A stretch of 64,000 nt of DNA from an uncultured Bacteroides sp. (GCA_959606905.1 CAUHML010000007.1:1-64000); one strand, 5' to 3'; shown: positions 1 to 10,109, counted from the first letter of the stretch. Numbers and translations are program-made. Notes: a model not told the origin generated them from the letters alone.

Positions 1-1730
1 GCAGCCAAATCCTGAGCCTTATGAGCATCTTTCAGTTTCTGCAAAGCAGCTTCAATCGGAGCCTTCTTGTCAGCAGGCAACTTGTCACCTAATTCCTTCA
101 ACTGATTTTCAGTCTGGAATATTACGCTGTCAGCCTGATTCAATTTATCAATTTTTTCACGTTCCTTCTTATCTGCTTCGGCGTTAGCTTCAGCTTCAGC
201 TTTCATCTTTTCGATTTCTTCCTTGCTCAAACCACTGGAAGCCTCGATACGGATAGCTTGTTCCTTACCGGTTGCCTTATCTTTTGCAGATACCTTCAAG
301 ATACCGTTTGCATCAATATCAAATGTAACCTCAATCTGAGGAACCCCACGACGAGCAGGAGCAATACCTGACAAGTTGAACTGACCGATTGATTTGTTCT
401 GTGCAGCCATCGGACGTTCACCCTGCAATACATGGATCGTTACTTCACTCTGGTTATCGGCAGCAGTAGAGAATGTTTCACTCTTACGAGCCGGAATGGT
501 AGTATTAGCATCAATCAACTTAGTCATTACACCACCCAATGTTTCGATACCCATTGACAATGGAGTTACATCCAACAATACTACACCCTTGATTTCGTCT
601 GTCAAAACAGCACCCTGTACAGCAGCACCGATAGCAACCACTTCATCTGGATTTACACCCTTAGAAGGAGCTTTTCCAAAGAAATCTTCCACCAATTTCT
701 GTACAGCCGGAATACGTGAAGAACCACCTACAAGGATTACTTCGTCAATATCAGCATTGTTCAAGCCTGCATCACTCATCGCTTTCTTACATGGTTCAAG
801 ACAAGCCTGAATCAATCCGTGAGCCAAAGATTCGAATTTAGCACGAGTCAAAGTCTTAACCAAGTGCTTGGGCACACCGTTTACCGGCATGATATACGGC
901 AAGTTAATTTCTGTACTTGTAGAAGAAGACAACTCGATCTTAGCTTTTTCAGCAGCTTCTTTCAAACGTTGCAAAGCCATTGGGTCCTGAGTCAAGTCAG
1001 CGCCTTCATCGTTCTTAAATTCCTCTACCAGCCAGTTGATGATTACCTGATCGAAGTCGTCACCACCAAGGTGAGTATCACCGTTTGTAGAAAGTACTTC
1101 GAATACACCACCACCAAATTCAAGGATAGATATATCGAATGTACCACCACCAAGGTCGAACACAGCAATCTTCATGTCTTTGTGAGCCTTGTCCAGACCA
1201 TAAGCAAGAGCAGCGGCTGTCGGTTCGTTCACAATACGTTTTACTTCCAGACCGGCAATCTGTCCGGCTTCTTTCGTAGCCTGACGTTGAGAGTCAGAGA
1301 AATATGCAGGAACAGTGATTACTGCTTCCGTTACTTCCTGTCCAAGATAATCTTCAGCAGTTTTCTTCATTTTCTGAAGAATCATAGCAGAAATTTCCTG
1401 CGGAGTGTACAGACGTCCGTCGATGTCAACACGCGGAGTGTTGTTATCGCCTCTCACTACTTTATAAGGAACACGAGTAACTTCTTTCTGAACCTGGTCC
1501 CAATTTTCACCCATGAAACGTTTGATAGAGAAAATGGTACGTGTCGGGTTAGTAATAGCCTGACGTTTTGCAGGGTCGCCCACCTTACGTTCGCCACCAT
1601 CTACGAAAGCGACAACAGAAGGAGTAGTACGTTTACCTTCACTGTTTGCAATTACTACCGGTTCGTTACCTTCAAATACAGCAACACAAGAGTTTGTAGT
1701 TCCTAAGTCAATACCAATAATTTTTCCCAT
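1..1730 (-). CDS. dnaK: Chaperone DnaK (Hsp70), 3' end cut by window
   Basis: ATP-dependent cytosolic Hsp70 chaperone, which works with DnaJ and GrpE. The reverse-strand reading begins [20 protein letters not shown], the phosphate-1 signature of DnaK, and continues through [10 protein letters not shown] and the substrate-binding domain. About 576 codons are in view, so nucleotide-binding and beta domains are complete and only the end of the lid and the disordered tail lie outside. The ATG at 1728-1730 gives the canonical N-terminus. This is the housekeeping copy; a second, element-borne DnaK lies at 60221-62020. I see no CIRCE repeat and no clear -7 box upstream. Family assignment is certain. 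Confidence 0.98.
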   Translation of the reverse strand, partial: MGKIIGIDLGTTNSCVAVFEGNEPVVIANSEGKRTTPSVVAFVDGGERKVGDPAKRQAITNPTRTIFSIKRFMGENWDQVQKEVTRVPYKVVRGDNNTPRVDIDGRLYTPQEISAMILQKMKKTAEDYLGQEVTEAVITVPAYFSDSQRQATKEAGQIAGLEVKRIVNEPTAAALAYGLDKAHKDMKIAVFDLGGGTFDISILEFGGGVFEVLSTNGDTHLGGDDFDQVIINWLVEEFKNDEGADLTQDPMALQRLKEAAEKAKIELSSSTSTEINLPYIMPVNGVPKHLVKTLTRAKFESLAHGLIQACLEPCKKAMSDAGLNNADIDEVILVGGSSRIPAVQKLVEDFFGKAPSKGVNPDEVVAIGAAVQGAVLTDEIKGVVLLDVTPLSMGIETLGGVMTKLIDANTTIPARKSETFSTAADNQSEVTIHVLQGERPMAAQNKSIGQFNLSGIAPARRGVPQIEVTFDIDANGILKVSAKDKATGKEQAIRIEASSGLSKEEIEKMKAEAEANAEADKKEREKIDKLNQADSVIFQTENQLKELGDKLPADKKAPIEAALQKLKDAHKAQDLA

Positions 1731-1999
1731 GATCGTTATTTTTTTATTTATTATTATTCAATGATTTCTTTTTGTCCGGTTGTTTCTCCACTCCTGTTAT
1801 GGAGTTTCGTCTCGAACGGACGCTTATTAAAAAGCAAACCGTGTGCCAAAAAGAAATTATACGAATGCATGACATAATATCTGCCAAAACGACAGTTTTT
1901 AATAAACTTCCTTGCCATGATAGCCATAAAGAAAGTTATTCAGTGACTGACACTAAAACAAATATTATCTATTCTGGTTCGATAAAGAGAATTAATTCT
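1731..1999. other. Intergenic region between dnaK and a divergent gene
   Basis: AT-rich spacer that must hold the dnaK promoter. A weak 76-codon reading frame (1772-2002 +) has no recognisable protein features and runs into the promoter of the next gene. No CIRCE-type inverted repeat was found. Confidence 0.5.
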
Positions 2000-2007
2000 T
2001 AACTTTG
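2000..2007 (+). promoter_or_regulatory. Bacteroides -7 box (TAACTTTG)
   Basis: Matches TAnnTTTG and lies 75 nt before the ATG of the DUF3472 gene. No good -33 TTTG was found at 19-21 nt upstream. Confidence 0.6.
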
Positions 2008-2081
2008 CAATATTACACTATAAAACAACGAACTATTTATTAATATCGGAATTATACATAAAATCAATTAATGACATCTAC

Positions 2082-3338
2082 ATGAAAAATTTATTATGTT
2101 TACTTGCATTACTACTATGCACTACCGTATTTGCACAACCTCAACAAGTTGTCGTAGGAGTTTCCGGCAATGGCTATGTAACCCGGCAACAAGATGGTGC
2201 GCGAATAACACAAAGAGGAGTTACACATTGGACAAATCCTAAAAGTATCGTTAGTATTTACTTCTATTTGCATCAACCGACAACAGCCGATCTGTCACTG
2301 TATGCCAAAGGACATTCCGAAATCAAAGTCAGTTATGGAAAGAAGGGCTTCAAAGTCAATCTACAATCGGATGATTTCACTAAAGTTCCTGTTGGAAGTA
2401 TCGATATACGACAGGCAGGGTATGTCCGTATCGACTTACAAGGAGTCTCTAAAAGTGGTGAGGGTTTCGGAGAAATTAAGCAGTTGATAGCAGACAATGT
2501 TACAGGTAAAAGTAATTATGTGAAAGACTTCTCTGACTATTGGGGACGCCGCGGTCCTTCCGTTCATTTGGGATATGCGCTACCTGAAGGTGATACTGAA
2601 TGGTTCTACAATGAAATCACAGTGCCCAAAGAAGGCGAAACAATGCATAGCTACTACATGGCGGCCGGCTTCGGGGAAGGTTATTTCGGAATGCAATACA
2701 ACTCCCCGACAGAACGCCGTATTCTTTTCTCGGTATGGAGTCCTTTTGATACACAAAACCCCAAAGAGATTCCGGATGACCAAAAGATTAAACTGTTACG
2801 CCAAGGCAAAGATGTACACATCGGAGAGTTTGGCAACGAAGGCTCAGGCGGACAAAGTTATTTGAAGTATCCCTGGAAAGCCGGTAATACATATAAATTT
2901 CTGATGCAAATCAGACCGGACGGGAATGGAAATACGACCTACACTGCCTATTTCTATGCAACAGATGAGAAAGAATGGAAATTAATAGCCAGTTTCTTAC
3001 GCCCCAAAACCAACACATGGTATAAACGTCCTCACAGCTTCCTTGAGAATTTCAGTCCGGAACAAGGATATTTATCACGTGAAGTTTTCTTCGGCAACCA
3101 ATGGGCACGTAGCAAAGAAGGTAAATGGTCCCGACTCACTGACGCTACCTTTACACACGATGCAACAGCGAGTGCCCAAGTCCGTCTCGACTATCAAGGT
3201 GGCAATACTAAAGACAATCGGTTTTATCTGAAAATGGGAGGCTTCTTTAACGAATCTGTTCCAATGGGAACTAAGTTCTATTGCAAGCCAACAGGCAAAG
3301 AACCGGAAATTGATTGGGAAGCATTGAAGCAATTGTAA
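2082..3338 (+). CDS. Secreted DUF3472/DUF5077 domain protein
   Basis: 418 residues. The N-terminus (MKNLLCLLALLLCTTVFAQ) is a signal peptide with an Ala-Gln cleavage site, so the protein is exported. Residues about 25-140 resemble the DUF5077 beta-sandwich and about 145-400 the DUF3472 domain (aromatic-rich, with WFYNEITVP and YYMAAGFGEGYFGMQ segments). Both domains co-occur in Bacteroidales secreted proteins and are thought, without biochemical proof, to handle carbohydrates. Monocistronic: own -7 box upstream and a strong terminator downstream. No catalytic residues can be assigned. Family confident, function unknown. Confidence 0.85.
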   Translation: MKNLLCLLALLLCTTVFAQPQQVVVGVSGNGYVTRQQDGARITQRGVTHWTNPKSIVSIYFYLHQPTTADLSLYAKGHSEIKVSYGKKGFKVNLQSDDFTKVPVGSIDIRQAGYVRIDLQGVSKSGEGFGEIKQLIADNVTGKSNYVKDFSDYWGRRGPSVHLGYALPEGDTEWFYNEITVPKEGETMHSYYMAAGFGEGYFGMQYNSPTERRILFSVWSPFDTQNPKEIPDDQKIKLLRQGKDVHIGEFGNEGSGGQSYLKYPWKAGNTYKFLMQIRPDGNGNTTYTAYFYATDEKEWKLIASFLRPKTNTWYKRPHSFLENFSPEQGYLSREVFFGNQWARSKEGKWSRLTDATFTHDATASAQVRLDYQGGNTKDNRFYLKMGGFFNESVPMGTKFYCKPTGKEPEIDWEALKQL

Positions 3339-3375
3339 CAATCAGCTTCCACTATTAATTAGTTCATGAAACAAA

Positions 3376-3414
3376 AAACCGGCCTCACTGCAACAGATAG
3401 CAATGAGGCCGGTT
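3376..3414. terminator. Bidirectional hairpin terminator
   Basis: Near-perfect stem AAACCGGCCTCA / TGAGGCCGGTTT with a loop of about 16 nt, lying between the converging DUF3472 and META-domain genes. A-rich on the left and T-rich on the right, so it can serve both strands. Confidence 0.8.
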
Positions 3415-3464
3415 TCATAAATATCAGGCTTTATTGATACAGCCTTTCCTATTTCTTATAATAA

Positions 3465-4256
3465 TTACTTTTTCTCTAATACAATAACCAATGCATTATT
3501 GGCATCATACAGCCCAATGCCACCGCCTGCCAATACATCGAATGACTTTACTTCATTCAACGCTTTCAGGATCTTACCTTCTGTCTCCATATCAGGACAA
3601 GCCATCATTGTACTTGCCACTCCCGGGAAGGAAATCGATTTGGCATTGCTCGTACTAGTTTCAAAACCTCCGTTAATCAGGTTGCATCCGGCATTACCAT
3701 GAATAGACTTTTTCTTCACATCAAAAGCGATAAACGGTTGTTTCTCCATTCCTGAAGGAATCGCCTCACTATTTGCTTCTTTAATTTTCCATTCTCCATT
3801 CAACACTGAAAGTTTCACATCAGCCTCCTTCTTTTCAAGAACTACAACCGGACGATTGGAAGCATTGCAAAGATACATCTTCCCCTTACCTGCTTTCTTA
3901 TATCCTTTCACTTGTGCAAGAGCACTCAATACATTCTTCTCGGTAGTCATATCCGGACACATCATCCGAGTACTGGCCATAGCACCTAACTCAAGGCTTC
4001 CCGGTTTCGCATTTACATCGAATGTGCCCATCATACGGTTACATCCGCTATTACCGGACACACGACCGGTAGCCGTATCAAATGCAATAAACGGAAGGGT
4101 TCTACTTTCGCCCGGAGCAACTTTCGAGCCATTGACTTCTATAATATTCCACTCACCATTGATAGATGACACAGGAACTGCCTTCTCAACCGAACGGCAT
4201 GAAGACATTGCAAGTGCTGCACCTGCAACGCAAATTGAAACAAAAACTTTCTTCAT
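3465..4256 (-). CDS. Lipoprotein with two META domains
   Basis: 263 residues. The N-terminus ends in the lipobox AMSSC (Cys about residue 19), so a lipid-anchored envelope protein is predicted. Two homologous META/HslJ-type domains follow (about 30-140 and 150-263). Each has a WNIIEVNG or WKIKEANS start, an FIAFD strand, a GNSGCNRMMG or GNAGCNLINGG motif and a MMCPDM or MMACPDM motif, so this is an internal duplication. META domains occur in HslJ and in Leishmania META1; the molecular role is unknown. A -7 box lies 30 nt upstream of the start on the same strand. Confidence 0.88.
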   Translation of the reverse strand: MKKVFVSICVAGAALAMSSCRSVEKAVPVSSINGEWNIIEVNGSKVAPGESRTLPFIAFDTATGRVSGNSGCNRMMGTFDVNAKPGSLELGAMASTRMMCPDMTTEKNVLSALAQVKGYKKAGKGKMYLCNASNRPVVVLEKKEADVKLSVLNGEWKIKEANSEAIPSGMEKQPFIAFDVKKKSIHGNAGCNLINGGFETSTSNAKSISFPGVASTMMACPDMETEGKILKALNEVKSFDVLAGGGIGLYDANNALVIVLEKK

Positions 4257-4286
4257 ATTGTTATAACGTTTAAGTTAAATCGTGGA

Positions 4287-4294
4287 CAAAGATA
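4287..4294 (-). promoter_or_regulatory. Bacteroides -7 box (TATCTTTG) of META lipoprotein gene
   Basis: Reverse-strand TATCTTTG matching TAnnTTTG, about 31 nt upstream of the ATG at 4256. No clear -33 element. Confidence 0.6.
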
Positions 4295-4337
4295 CCAAAA
4301 AGATTGGGAAATAACACCCAATACAATATAAAATATA

Positions 4338-4345
4338 TACATTTG
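4338..4345 (+). promoter_or_regulatory. Bacteroides -7 box (TACATTTG)
   Basis: Matches TAnnTTTG. It sits 55 nt before the ATG at 4400 and downstream of two other in-frame positions where translation could be read (from 4304), which favours the later start. Confidence 0.55.
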
Positions 4346-4399
4346 CCATTGAATATACAACAAATGAACAATTTACATAGTTCACTTAAAGAAATAAAT

Positions 4400-5683
4400 A
4401 TGAGAACAATCGTCCTATCCGTGATTTTATTCTGTTGTGGTATGTCTCATGTTACCGCCCAAAGTGATTACATTGTCACTACCCCCTCCGCCCAGGAAAT
4501 TCCTGCAAGTGAAGAAGAACAGTTTATCATAAAACACTTTCCTCTAAAACCTTTATGTAAATGGACTCCCGGAATGAAATTCATGTTTGCTCCTTCCGCA
4601 CGGGAAATGTTTCTTCCTACCCTTTTAATATACAACACCGAAAAAGGAGTGGATAATAGCCTGATGAAACACAAAATACTCACTTTCACCGGAACCGAAG
4701 AGAAGGTTCAAAAAATAGCAGATGAAACAAACTACACCACCCGCTTCGTTTTCGAAGATGAAGGGGAAAAATATTATTATGACATAAAGAATATGCGGCT
4801 GGACGAGATATGCGAAAGAATGCCCCGTGCCTGCATCAACGGATTAGTTTACCTGCAAGATGTAGATACGGCAAAAGATCTGCTGATAGGAAAGACAATA
4901 TACATACAATCCGAAACTGTCCGTGTGGATGATGCCAACAGCTATTCCGGCTATCGGGATATACCTATTTCCGTCAATACGGAAGCAACTGTCACGGCCG
5001 TCGGAGTGGGCAGCCAGGCGTATCCCGTGAAAATCATATTCAAAGACACACAGGGACATTCCTATTATCTGGAAGTCGCCCTCTCACGGACAAACTCCGG
5101 TATGGACATGAGTGATTTTCAAGGTGAAAAGAGAATGAAATACTTTTCAAATTCGATCAGTTTTACGAATAAGAAGCTGGATAATATCGAAAGCCTGAAA
5201 AACAGGTACTTGGGGGCAACCGTTTATCCTAAAAAAACATTGTCTGCCAAAAGAGCTGTCTCTCTTGAAAACAAACAAATGGAGTCCCGCGTTCATCTTC
5301 CCCGGTACACTATCCTGACAATAAAAGAAGTTCGGATGCCCTCTCCCGGCAGTCTGGCTATTTTGACATTAAAAGACAAGAATGGAATTAGTTACGAAAT
5401 GAAGGTTGACTTGAAGTATGACGTAATCACCAGAAACAACAATTATATTGAAGACCTTTTCGGGTTTGAAGATATACATAAAAAATATCCGGGCATTACC
5501 GAGAAACGTTGGCAAATCATTTCGCGGGGCGACCTCGAAGTAGGCATGAGTACGGATGAATGCCGGCTGTCTATCGGCGACCCGATAGAAATAGTACTGA
5601 AAAAGGATAACCGTTTTGAGAACTGGTTCTATAATGGCAAAACATTGGAATTCGAGAGTGGCACCTTGCAACGTTTCAAATAA
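4400..5683 (+). CDS. Secreted protein of unknown function
   Basis: 427 residues from the ATG at 4400. Earlier in-frame starts at 4304 and 4364 would put non-hydrophobic sequence before the signal peptide MRTIVLSVILFCCGMSHVTA-Q, and 4304 precedes the putative -7 box. The mature part is a mixed beta-rich protein with no motif I recognise; the segment GDLEVGMSTDECRLSIGDP near the C-terminus resembles the G-M-T-x-x-E-V-x-x-x-x-G-x-P pattern of SmpA/BamE-like folds, a weak resemblance only. It stands alone between two promoters. Exported protein: confident; function: unknown. Confidence 0.75.
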   Translation: MRTIVLSVILFCCGMSHVTAQSDYIVTTPSAQEIPASEEEQFIIKHFPLKPLCKWTPGMKFMFAPSAREMFLPTLLIYNTEKGVDNSLMKHKILTFTGTEEKVQKIADETNYTTRFVFEDEGEKYYYDIKNMRLDEICERMPRACINGLVYLQDVDTAKDLLIGKTIYIQSETVRVDDANSYSGYRDIPISVNTEATVTAVGVGSQAYPVKIIFKDTQGHSYYLEVALSRTNSGMDMSDFQGEKRMKYFSNSISFTNKKLDNIESLKNRYLGATVYPKKTLSAKRAVSLENKQMESRVHLPRYTILTIKEVRMPSPGSLAILTLKDKNGISYEMKVDLKYDVITRNNNYIEDLFGFEDIHKKYPGITEKRWQIISRGDLEVGMSTDECRLSIGDPIEIVLKKDNRFENWFYNGKTLEFESGTLQRFK

Positions 5684-5722
5684 AAAGGAGTATCGGCGGA
5701 TGATTATCTGAAAATAATCACG

Positions 5723-5730
5723 TATATTTG
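5723..5730 (+). promoter_or_regulatory. Bacteroides -7 box (TATATTTG)
   Basis: Matches TAnnTTTG, 50 nt upstream of the ATG at 5780. Probably drives the carboxyspermidine dehydrogenase-bcp-recA run. Confidence 0.6.
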
Positions 5731-5779
5731 CCAAGCTAACAATTCTAATATTCTTAATATTTAATTCGCAATTAACGAA

Positions 5780-6973
5780 ATGGGTAGAGTTCTTATTATC
5801 GGTGCAGGCGGTGTTGGTACTGTCGTTGCACACAAAGTGGCACAAAATGCCGATGTATTTACAGATATCATGATTGCCAGCCGTACGAAAGAGAAATGCG
5901 ACAAAATCGTCGAGGCAATAGGTAACCCTAATATAAAAACAGCAAAAGTAGACGCAGATAATGTGGACGAGTTGGTAGCCTTATTCAACAATTTCAAACC
6001 TGAAATGGTGATTAACGTTGCCCTCCCTTATCAGGACCTGACCATTATGGAAGCATGTCTGAAAGCCGGAGTTAACTATCTGGACACTGCCAACTACGAA
6101 CCCAAAGATGAAGCTCATTTTGAATACAGTTGGCAATGGGCTTATCATGAACGTTTCAAAGAAGCTGGTCTGACAGCTATCCTCGGCTGTGGATTCGATC
6201 CGGGAGTGAGCGGTATCTATACCGCCTACGCCGCCAAGCATTATTTCGACGAAATCCAATATCTGGACATCGTAGACTGTAATGCCGGCAATCACCACAA
6301 AGCATTTGCAACCAACTTCAATCCGGAAATCAATATCCGCGAAATTACCCAGAACGGACGTTATTATGAAAACGGCCAATGGGTAACTACCGGCCCGCTG
6401 GAAATCCACAAAGACCTGACTTATCCGAATATCGGTCCCCGCGATTCATATCTCCTTTATCACGAAGAACTGGAATCATTGGTGAAACACTTCCCGACAA
6501 TTAAACGCGCACGTTTCTGGATGACCTTCGGACAGGAATATCTGACCCACCTGCGTGTTATCCAGAACATCGGTATGGCTCGTATTGACGAAGTAGATTA
6601 CAACGGAGTGAAGATCGTACCTCTGCAATTCTTGAAAGCCGTTCTGCCTAATCCACAGGATTTGGGCGAGAACTACGAAGGAGAAACCTCTATCGGTTGT
6701 CGCATCCGTGGTCTGAAAGATGGAAAAGAACGTACGTATTATGTTTACAATAATTGCAGCCATCAGGAAGCCTATAAAGAAACAGGTATGCAAGGAGTAA
6801 GCTACACTACCGGAGTTCCGGCCATGATTGGCGCCATGATGTTCTTCAAAGGAGAATGGAAACGTCCGGGCGTAAACAATGTAGAAGAATTTAATCCGGA
6901 TCCGTTCATGGAACAACTGAACAAGCAAGGTTTGCCTTGGCACGAAGTGTTCGATAAAGATCTGGAGTTGTAG
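5780..6973 (+). CDS. Carboxy(nor)spermidine dehydrogenase (saccharopine dehydrogenase family)
   Basis: 397 residues, the usual length for the LYS1-like enzyme that reductively joins an aspartate semialdehyde-derived unit to a diamine, giving carboxyspermidine or carboxynorspermidine for the alternative spermidine route used by gut Bacteroides. The N-terminus MGRVLIIGAGGVGTVVAHK is a Rossmann nucleotide-binding loop, followed by SRTKEKCDKI, typical of an NADP(H)-binding second strand. GCGFDPGVSGIYTAYAAKH is the conserved family segment. The partner decarboxylase is not in this window. It is followed 29 nt later by bcp. Family certain; exact diamine substrate inferred. Confidence 0.88.
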   Translation: MGRVLIIGAGGVGTVVAHKVAQNADVFTDIMIASRTKEKCDKIVEAIGNPNIKTAKVDADNVDELVALFNNFKPEMVINVALPYQDLTIMEACLKAGVNYLDTANYEPKDEAHFEYSWQWAYHERFKEAGLTAILGCGFDPGVSGIYTAYAAKHYFDEIQYLDIVDCNAGNHHKAFATNFNPEINIREITQNGRYYENGQWVTTGPLEIHKDLTYPNIGPRDSYLLYHEELESLVKHFPTIKRARFWMTFGQEYLTHLRVIQNIGMARIDEVDYNGVKIVPLQFLKAVLPNPQDLGENYEGETSIGCRIRGLKDGKERTYYVYNNCSHQEAYKETGMQGVSYTTGVPAMIGAMMFFKGEWKRPGVNNVEEFNPDPFMEQLNKQGLPWHEVFDKDLEL

Positions 6974-7002
6974 GAGATCAGTCGTATATTAAAAAGAAAG
7001 TT

Positions 7003-7458
7003 ATGATTAACGTAGGAGATAAAGCACCGGAAGTATTAGGCATCAATGAGAAAGGTGAAGAAATCCGTCTGAGTGCTTACAAGGGAAAAAAGATTGTGTT
7101 GTATTTCTATCCGAAAGACAGCACATCCGGTTGTACGGCACAAGCATGTAATCTGCGCGACAACTATTCAGAATTACGTAAAGCCGGTTACGAAGTAATC
7201 GGTGTCAGCGTGGACAATGAAAAGTCGCACCAGAAGTTTATCGAAAAGAACAATCTTCCTTTTACGCTGATAGCCGACACTGACAAAAAGTTAGTGGAAG
7301 AATTCGGCGTATGGGGAGAAAAGAAACTGTACGGACGTGCTTATATGGGTACTTTCCGCACCACTTTCCTTATTAACGAAGAAGGAATTGTGGAACGGAT
7401 TATCACTCCGAAAGAAGTAAAGACTAAAGAGCATGCCTCACAGATTTTAAATCAATAA
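7003..7458 (+). CDS. bcp: Thioredoxin-dependent thiol peroxidase (PrxQ/Bcp)
   Basis: 151 residues, full length for the atypical 2-Cys peroxiredoxin Q family, which reduces hydroperoxides in the cytosol using thioredoxin. The active-site segment YFYPKDSTSGCTAQACNLRD has the peroxidatic Cys and, five residues on, the resolving Cys of the alpha2-type Bcp. The family Arg/Trp segment (MGTFRTTFLI) is present. It lies between the dehydrogenase (29 nt gap) and recA (18 nt gap), consistent with one transcript linking oxidant defence and DNA repair. Confidence 0.95.
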   Translation: MINVGDKAPEVLGINEKGEEIRLSAYKGKKIVLYFYPKDSTSGCTAQACNLRDNYSELRKAGYEVIGVSVDNEKSHQKFIEKNNLPFTLIADTDKKLVEEFGVWGEKKLYGRAYMGTFRTTFLINEEGIVERIITPKEVKTKEHASQILNQ

Positions 7459-7476
7459 TTCCATTAATTATAAGGT

Positions 7477-8514
7477 ATGGCAAAGAAAGACGAACTTAAT
7501 TTTGAAACAGATAATAAAATGGCATCAAGCGAAAAACTAAAAGCCTTACAGGCTGCCATGGAAAAGATAGAAAAGAGCTTCGGTAAAGGTTCTATCATGA
7601 AAATGGGTGACGACAGTGTTGAACAAGTGGAAGTGATCCCGACAGGCTCTATCGCCTTGAACGTGGCACTGGGTGTAGGAGGTTACCCCAGAGGTAGAAT
7701 CATCGAAATCTATGGCCCGGAATCTTCCGGTAAAACAACATTGGCTATCCACGCCATTGCCGAAGCACAAAAAGCCGGTGGTATCGCTGCTTTTATTGAT
7801 GCCGAACACGCTTTCGACCGTTTCTATGCAGCCAAACTGGGAGTTAACATTGACGATTTGTATATTTCCCAACCGGATAACGGAGAGCAGGCATTGGAAA
7901 TCGCCGAACAACTGATCCGCTCCTCCGCTATCGATATCATTGTTATCGACTCCGTAGCCGCATTGACCCCTAAAGCTGAAATCGAAGGCGATATGGGTGA
8001 CAACAAAGTAGGTCTTCAGGCACGTTTGATGTCGCAGGCATTACGTAAACTGACAGCAGCCGTTAGCAAGACACGTACTACTTGTATCTTTATCAATCAG
8101 CTCCGCGAGAAAATCGGTGTTATGTTCGGCAACCCGGAAACAACAACCGGTGGTAATGCACTGAAGTTCTATGCTTCCGTTCGTTTGGATATTCGCGGTA
8201 GCCAAGCGATTAAAGACGGCGAAGAGGTACTCGGAAAGCTGACTAAAGTGAAAGTGGTGAAGAACAAGGTGGCACCTCCTTTCCGCAGAGCAGAATTCGA
8301 CATAATGTTCGGTGAAGGTATCTCCCACTCCGGAGAAATCATCGACTTGGGCGCCGATCTGGGAATTATCAAGAAAAGCGGTTCATGGTATAGCTACAAT
8401 GATACAAAGCTAGGTCAGGGACGCGATGCCGCAAAACAATGTATTGCTGACAATCCGGAGCTTGCAGAAGAACTGGAGGGCTTGATTTTTGAAGCATTGA
8501 AGAAAAAAGAATAA
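7477..8514 (+). CDS. recA: Recombinase RecA
   Basis: 345 residues, normal RecA length. It forms ATP-dependent filaments on single-stranded DNA, catalyses strand exchange and promotes self-cleavage of LexA-type repressors. Walker [12 protein letters not shown] (about residues 78-88), Walker [11 protein letters not shown], the L1 loop (EIEGDMGD) and the L2 loop ([19 protein letters not shown]) are all intact. No LexA box was recognised directly upstream; it appears to be read with bcp. A hairpin terminator follows at 8557-8598. Confidence 0.99.
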   Translation: MAKKDELNFETDNKMASSEKLKALQAAMEKIEKSFGKGSIMKMGDDSVEQVEVIPTGSIALNVALGVGGYPRGRIIEIYGPESSGKTTLAIHAIAEAQKAGGIAAFIDAEHAFDRFYAAKLGVNIDDLYISQPDNGEQALEIAEQLIRSSAIDIIVIDSVAALTPKAEIEGDMGDNKVGLQARLMSQALRKLTAAVSKTRTTCIFINQLREKIGVMFGNPETTTGGNALKFYASVRLDIRGSQAIKDGEEVLGKLTKVKVVKNKVAPPFRRAEFDIMFGEGISHSGEIIDLGADLGIIKKSGSWYSYNDTKLGQGRDAAKQCIADNPELAEELEGLIFEALKKKE

Positions 8515-8556
8515 GCGGATCTCCTCCGTCTTTTTAAGACGGAACTGCATCAAAAT

Positions 8557-8598
8557 AAAGTGGGAAAATATCGTATGGTACGAATATTCTCCCACTTT
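8557..8598. terminator. Bidirectional terminator between recA and exporter gene
   Basis: Stem AAAGTGGGA...ATATCG / CGAATATT...CCCACTTT with a loop of about 7 nt, flanked by A-rich and T-rich ends. Separates converging recA and the YeiH-type gene. Confidence 0.75.
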
Positions 8599-8623
8599 TC
8601 TATATATCATTTGTGTGTTTTCC

Positions 8624-9616
8624 TTATACAAAATAGATATATGCCAACGTGCTCAAGCTAATCACTACCCAAAGCAAAACTCCCTGTAACAATGGCTTAA
8701 TTCCGACTGCTTTTAGCACATCAAGAGAAAGAGAAGCGCCGATAAAGAACATGGTAATTGTCAATGTTTTACGGGCAATTCCGTTGATCGCAGCTCCCAA
8801 CTGCGGCACTCCGTCAAGTAAATAAGTATTTACCACCATTGCCAACACAAAGAAGAAGATAAACCAGGGAATACTGATCTTCTGTCCTTTACTTTTAAAG
8901 ATAAATGAAGTGGCAAAAGCCATAGGAATTATCCAGAGAGCGCGAGTCAGTTTGATAGTAGTAGCTACTTTCAAGGCTTCCTCTCCATAAGCAGCGCCTG
9001 CACCAACAACCGAACTTGTATCGTGAATAGCAATTGCCGCCCAAGTTCCGAACTGTTGCTGATCCATACTCAAAGCATGACCAATCATCGGGAAAATAAA
9101 AAGTGCAATCGCATTCAAAATAAAAATAGTACCCAGTGCAACAGACATTTCACTATCTTTCGCCCTCAACACCGGTCCTACGGCTGCAATGGCACTCCCA
9201 CCGCAAATAGCAGTTCCTGAACTAATAAGATAGGCAGTGTTCCGGTCTATCTTAAACAACTTACGTCCGATGAACCAACCGATCACTAAAGTACCGATTA
9301 CGGAAATAACTGTAAACTCCATACCTTCTTTACCGGAGGCTAGAGCCGAATGTAGATTCATTCCGAATCCCAGTCCGACAACAGAATATTGCAATAAATA
9401 TTTAGATGTTTTCTTATTAAATTTCGGATGTGCCTGTCCGCAAGTCAACGCAAAAATAAGTCCAAGAAACAAAGCAACCGGAGGAGTCACCCATGCCGAC
9501 CATGCCTCCAACCCCGGAATATAGTCTAAAAACAGAAAGAAAGTCAAAGTAGAAAGTAGTGCAACATAAATGGTTTTGTTGTTTCCCTGCAACGTTTTTG
9601 TAGCTGTTGAAATCAT
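8624..9616 (-). CDS. YeiH/UPF0324 family membrane exporter
   Basis: 330 residues from the ATG at 9616. The longer reading from 9667 is rejected because it would include the -7 box at 9646-9653. About ten hydrophobic segments, with glycine-rich family motifs AICGGSAIAAVGP and HDTSSVVGAGAAYGEEAL. The family is annotated as putative sulfate/sulfonate exporters. In enterobacteria yeiH is regulated by the neighbouring LysR protein YeiE; here a LysR gene lies 1.8 kb upstream on the same strand (11384-12280), separated by YccF and debris. Family confident; substrate inferred. Confidence 0.9.
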   Translation of the reverse strand: MISTATKTLQGNNKTIYVALLSTLTFFLFLDYIPGLEAWSAWVTPPVALFLGLIFALTCGQAHPKFNKKTSKYLLQYSVVGLGFGMNLHSALASGKEGMEFTVISVIGTLVIGWFIGRKLFKIDRNTAYLISSGTAICGGSAIAAVGPVLRAKDSEMSVALGTIFILNAIALFIFPMIGHALSMDQQQFGTWAAIAIHDTSSVVGAGAAYGEEALKVATTIKLTRALWIIPMAFATSFIFKSKGQKISIPWFIFFFVLAMVVNTYLLDGVPQLGAAINGIARKTLTITMFFIGASLSLDVLKAVGIKPLLQGVLLWVVISLSTLAYIYFV

Positions 9617-9645
9617 ATATTTTATCTTTAATTGTTTTCGGGGTG

Positions 9646-9653
9646 CAAAGGTA
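9646..9653 (-). promoter_or_regulatory. Bacteroides -7 box (TACCTTTG)
   Basis: Reverse-strand TACCTTTG 30 nt upstream of the ATG at 9616. This match decides the start of the exporter gene. Confidence 0.65.
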
Positions 9654-9734
9654 CAGGAAACAATCAAGACACACTAATAGTTTCTGATTATGTATTATAA
9701 CTTTTAGTTATAGATAATCTGTTCAGAACTATCC

Positions 9735-10109
9735 TTACACAGTTATAATATCTTTTCCGAAAGGTGATAAAGCTAATGCCGCCAACTTAAAGTGCTGTAA
9801 ACCAAAAGGAATACCAATAATAGTTATACACAACATCGCCCCAAAAAGCAAATGTGACAAACAAATCCAAATGCCACCCACGAATATCCATATCACGTTC
9901 ATCAGTATATAAAGGCAACCACTAGAACGGCTTCCGTTTCTAACTTCCTTGCCAAAAGGCCATAAAGCAAGTCCTGCCAATTTTAATGTTTGCATCCCAA
10001 AAGGAATACCGATGATAGTAATCATCATTAATAAACTTGAGATAAGATATTCTACCGCCGTAAAAATTCCACCAAGCAACAGCCACAAAAGATTCATAAA
10101 ACAGCCCAT
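9735..10109 (-). CDS. YccF domain inner-membrane protein
   Basis: 124 residues, the usual YccF length. Two homologous halves, each with a hydrophobic segment followed by the signature TIIGIPFGMQTLKLAGLALW / TIIGIPFGLQHFKLAALALS and a PFGK motif (PFGKEV, PFGKDI). The molecular function of the family is not established. It sits 118 nt upstream of the exporter gene on the same strand, but the exporter has its own -7 box, so they may be separately transcribed. Confidence 0.9.
   Translation of the reverse strand: MGCFMNLLWLLLGGIFTAVEYLISSLLMMITIIGIPFGMQTLKLAGLALWPFGKEVRNGSRSSGCLYILMNVIWIFVGGIWICLSHLLFGAMLCITIIGIPFGLQHFKLAALALSPFGKDIITV

Noticed and set aside
394..1706. Long forward readings across the dnaK region
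   Set aside because: Antisense shadows of dnaK on the reverse strand; no family features.
1772..2002. 76-codon forward reading upstream of the DUF3472 gene
   Set aside because: No protein motif, lies in the divergent promoter region and runs into the -7 box.
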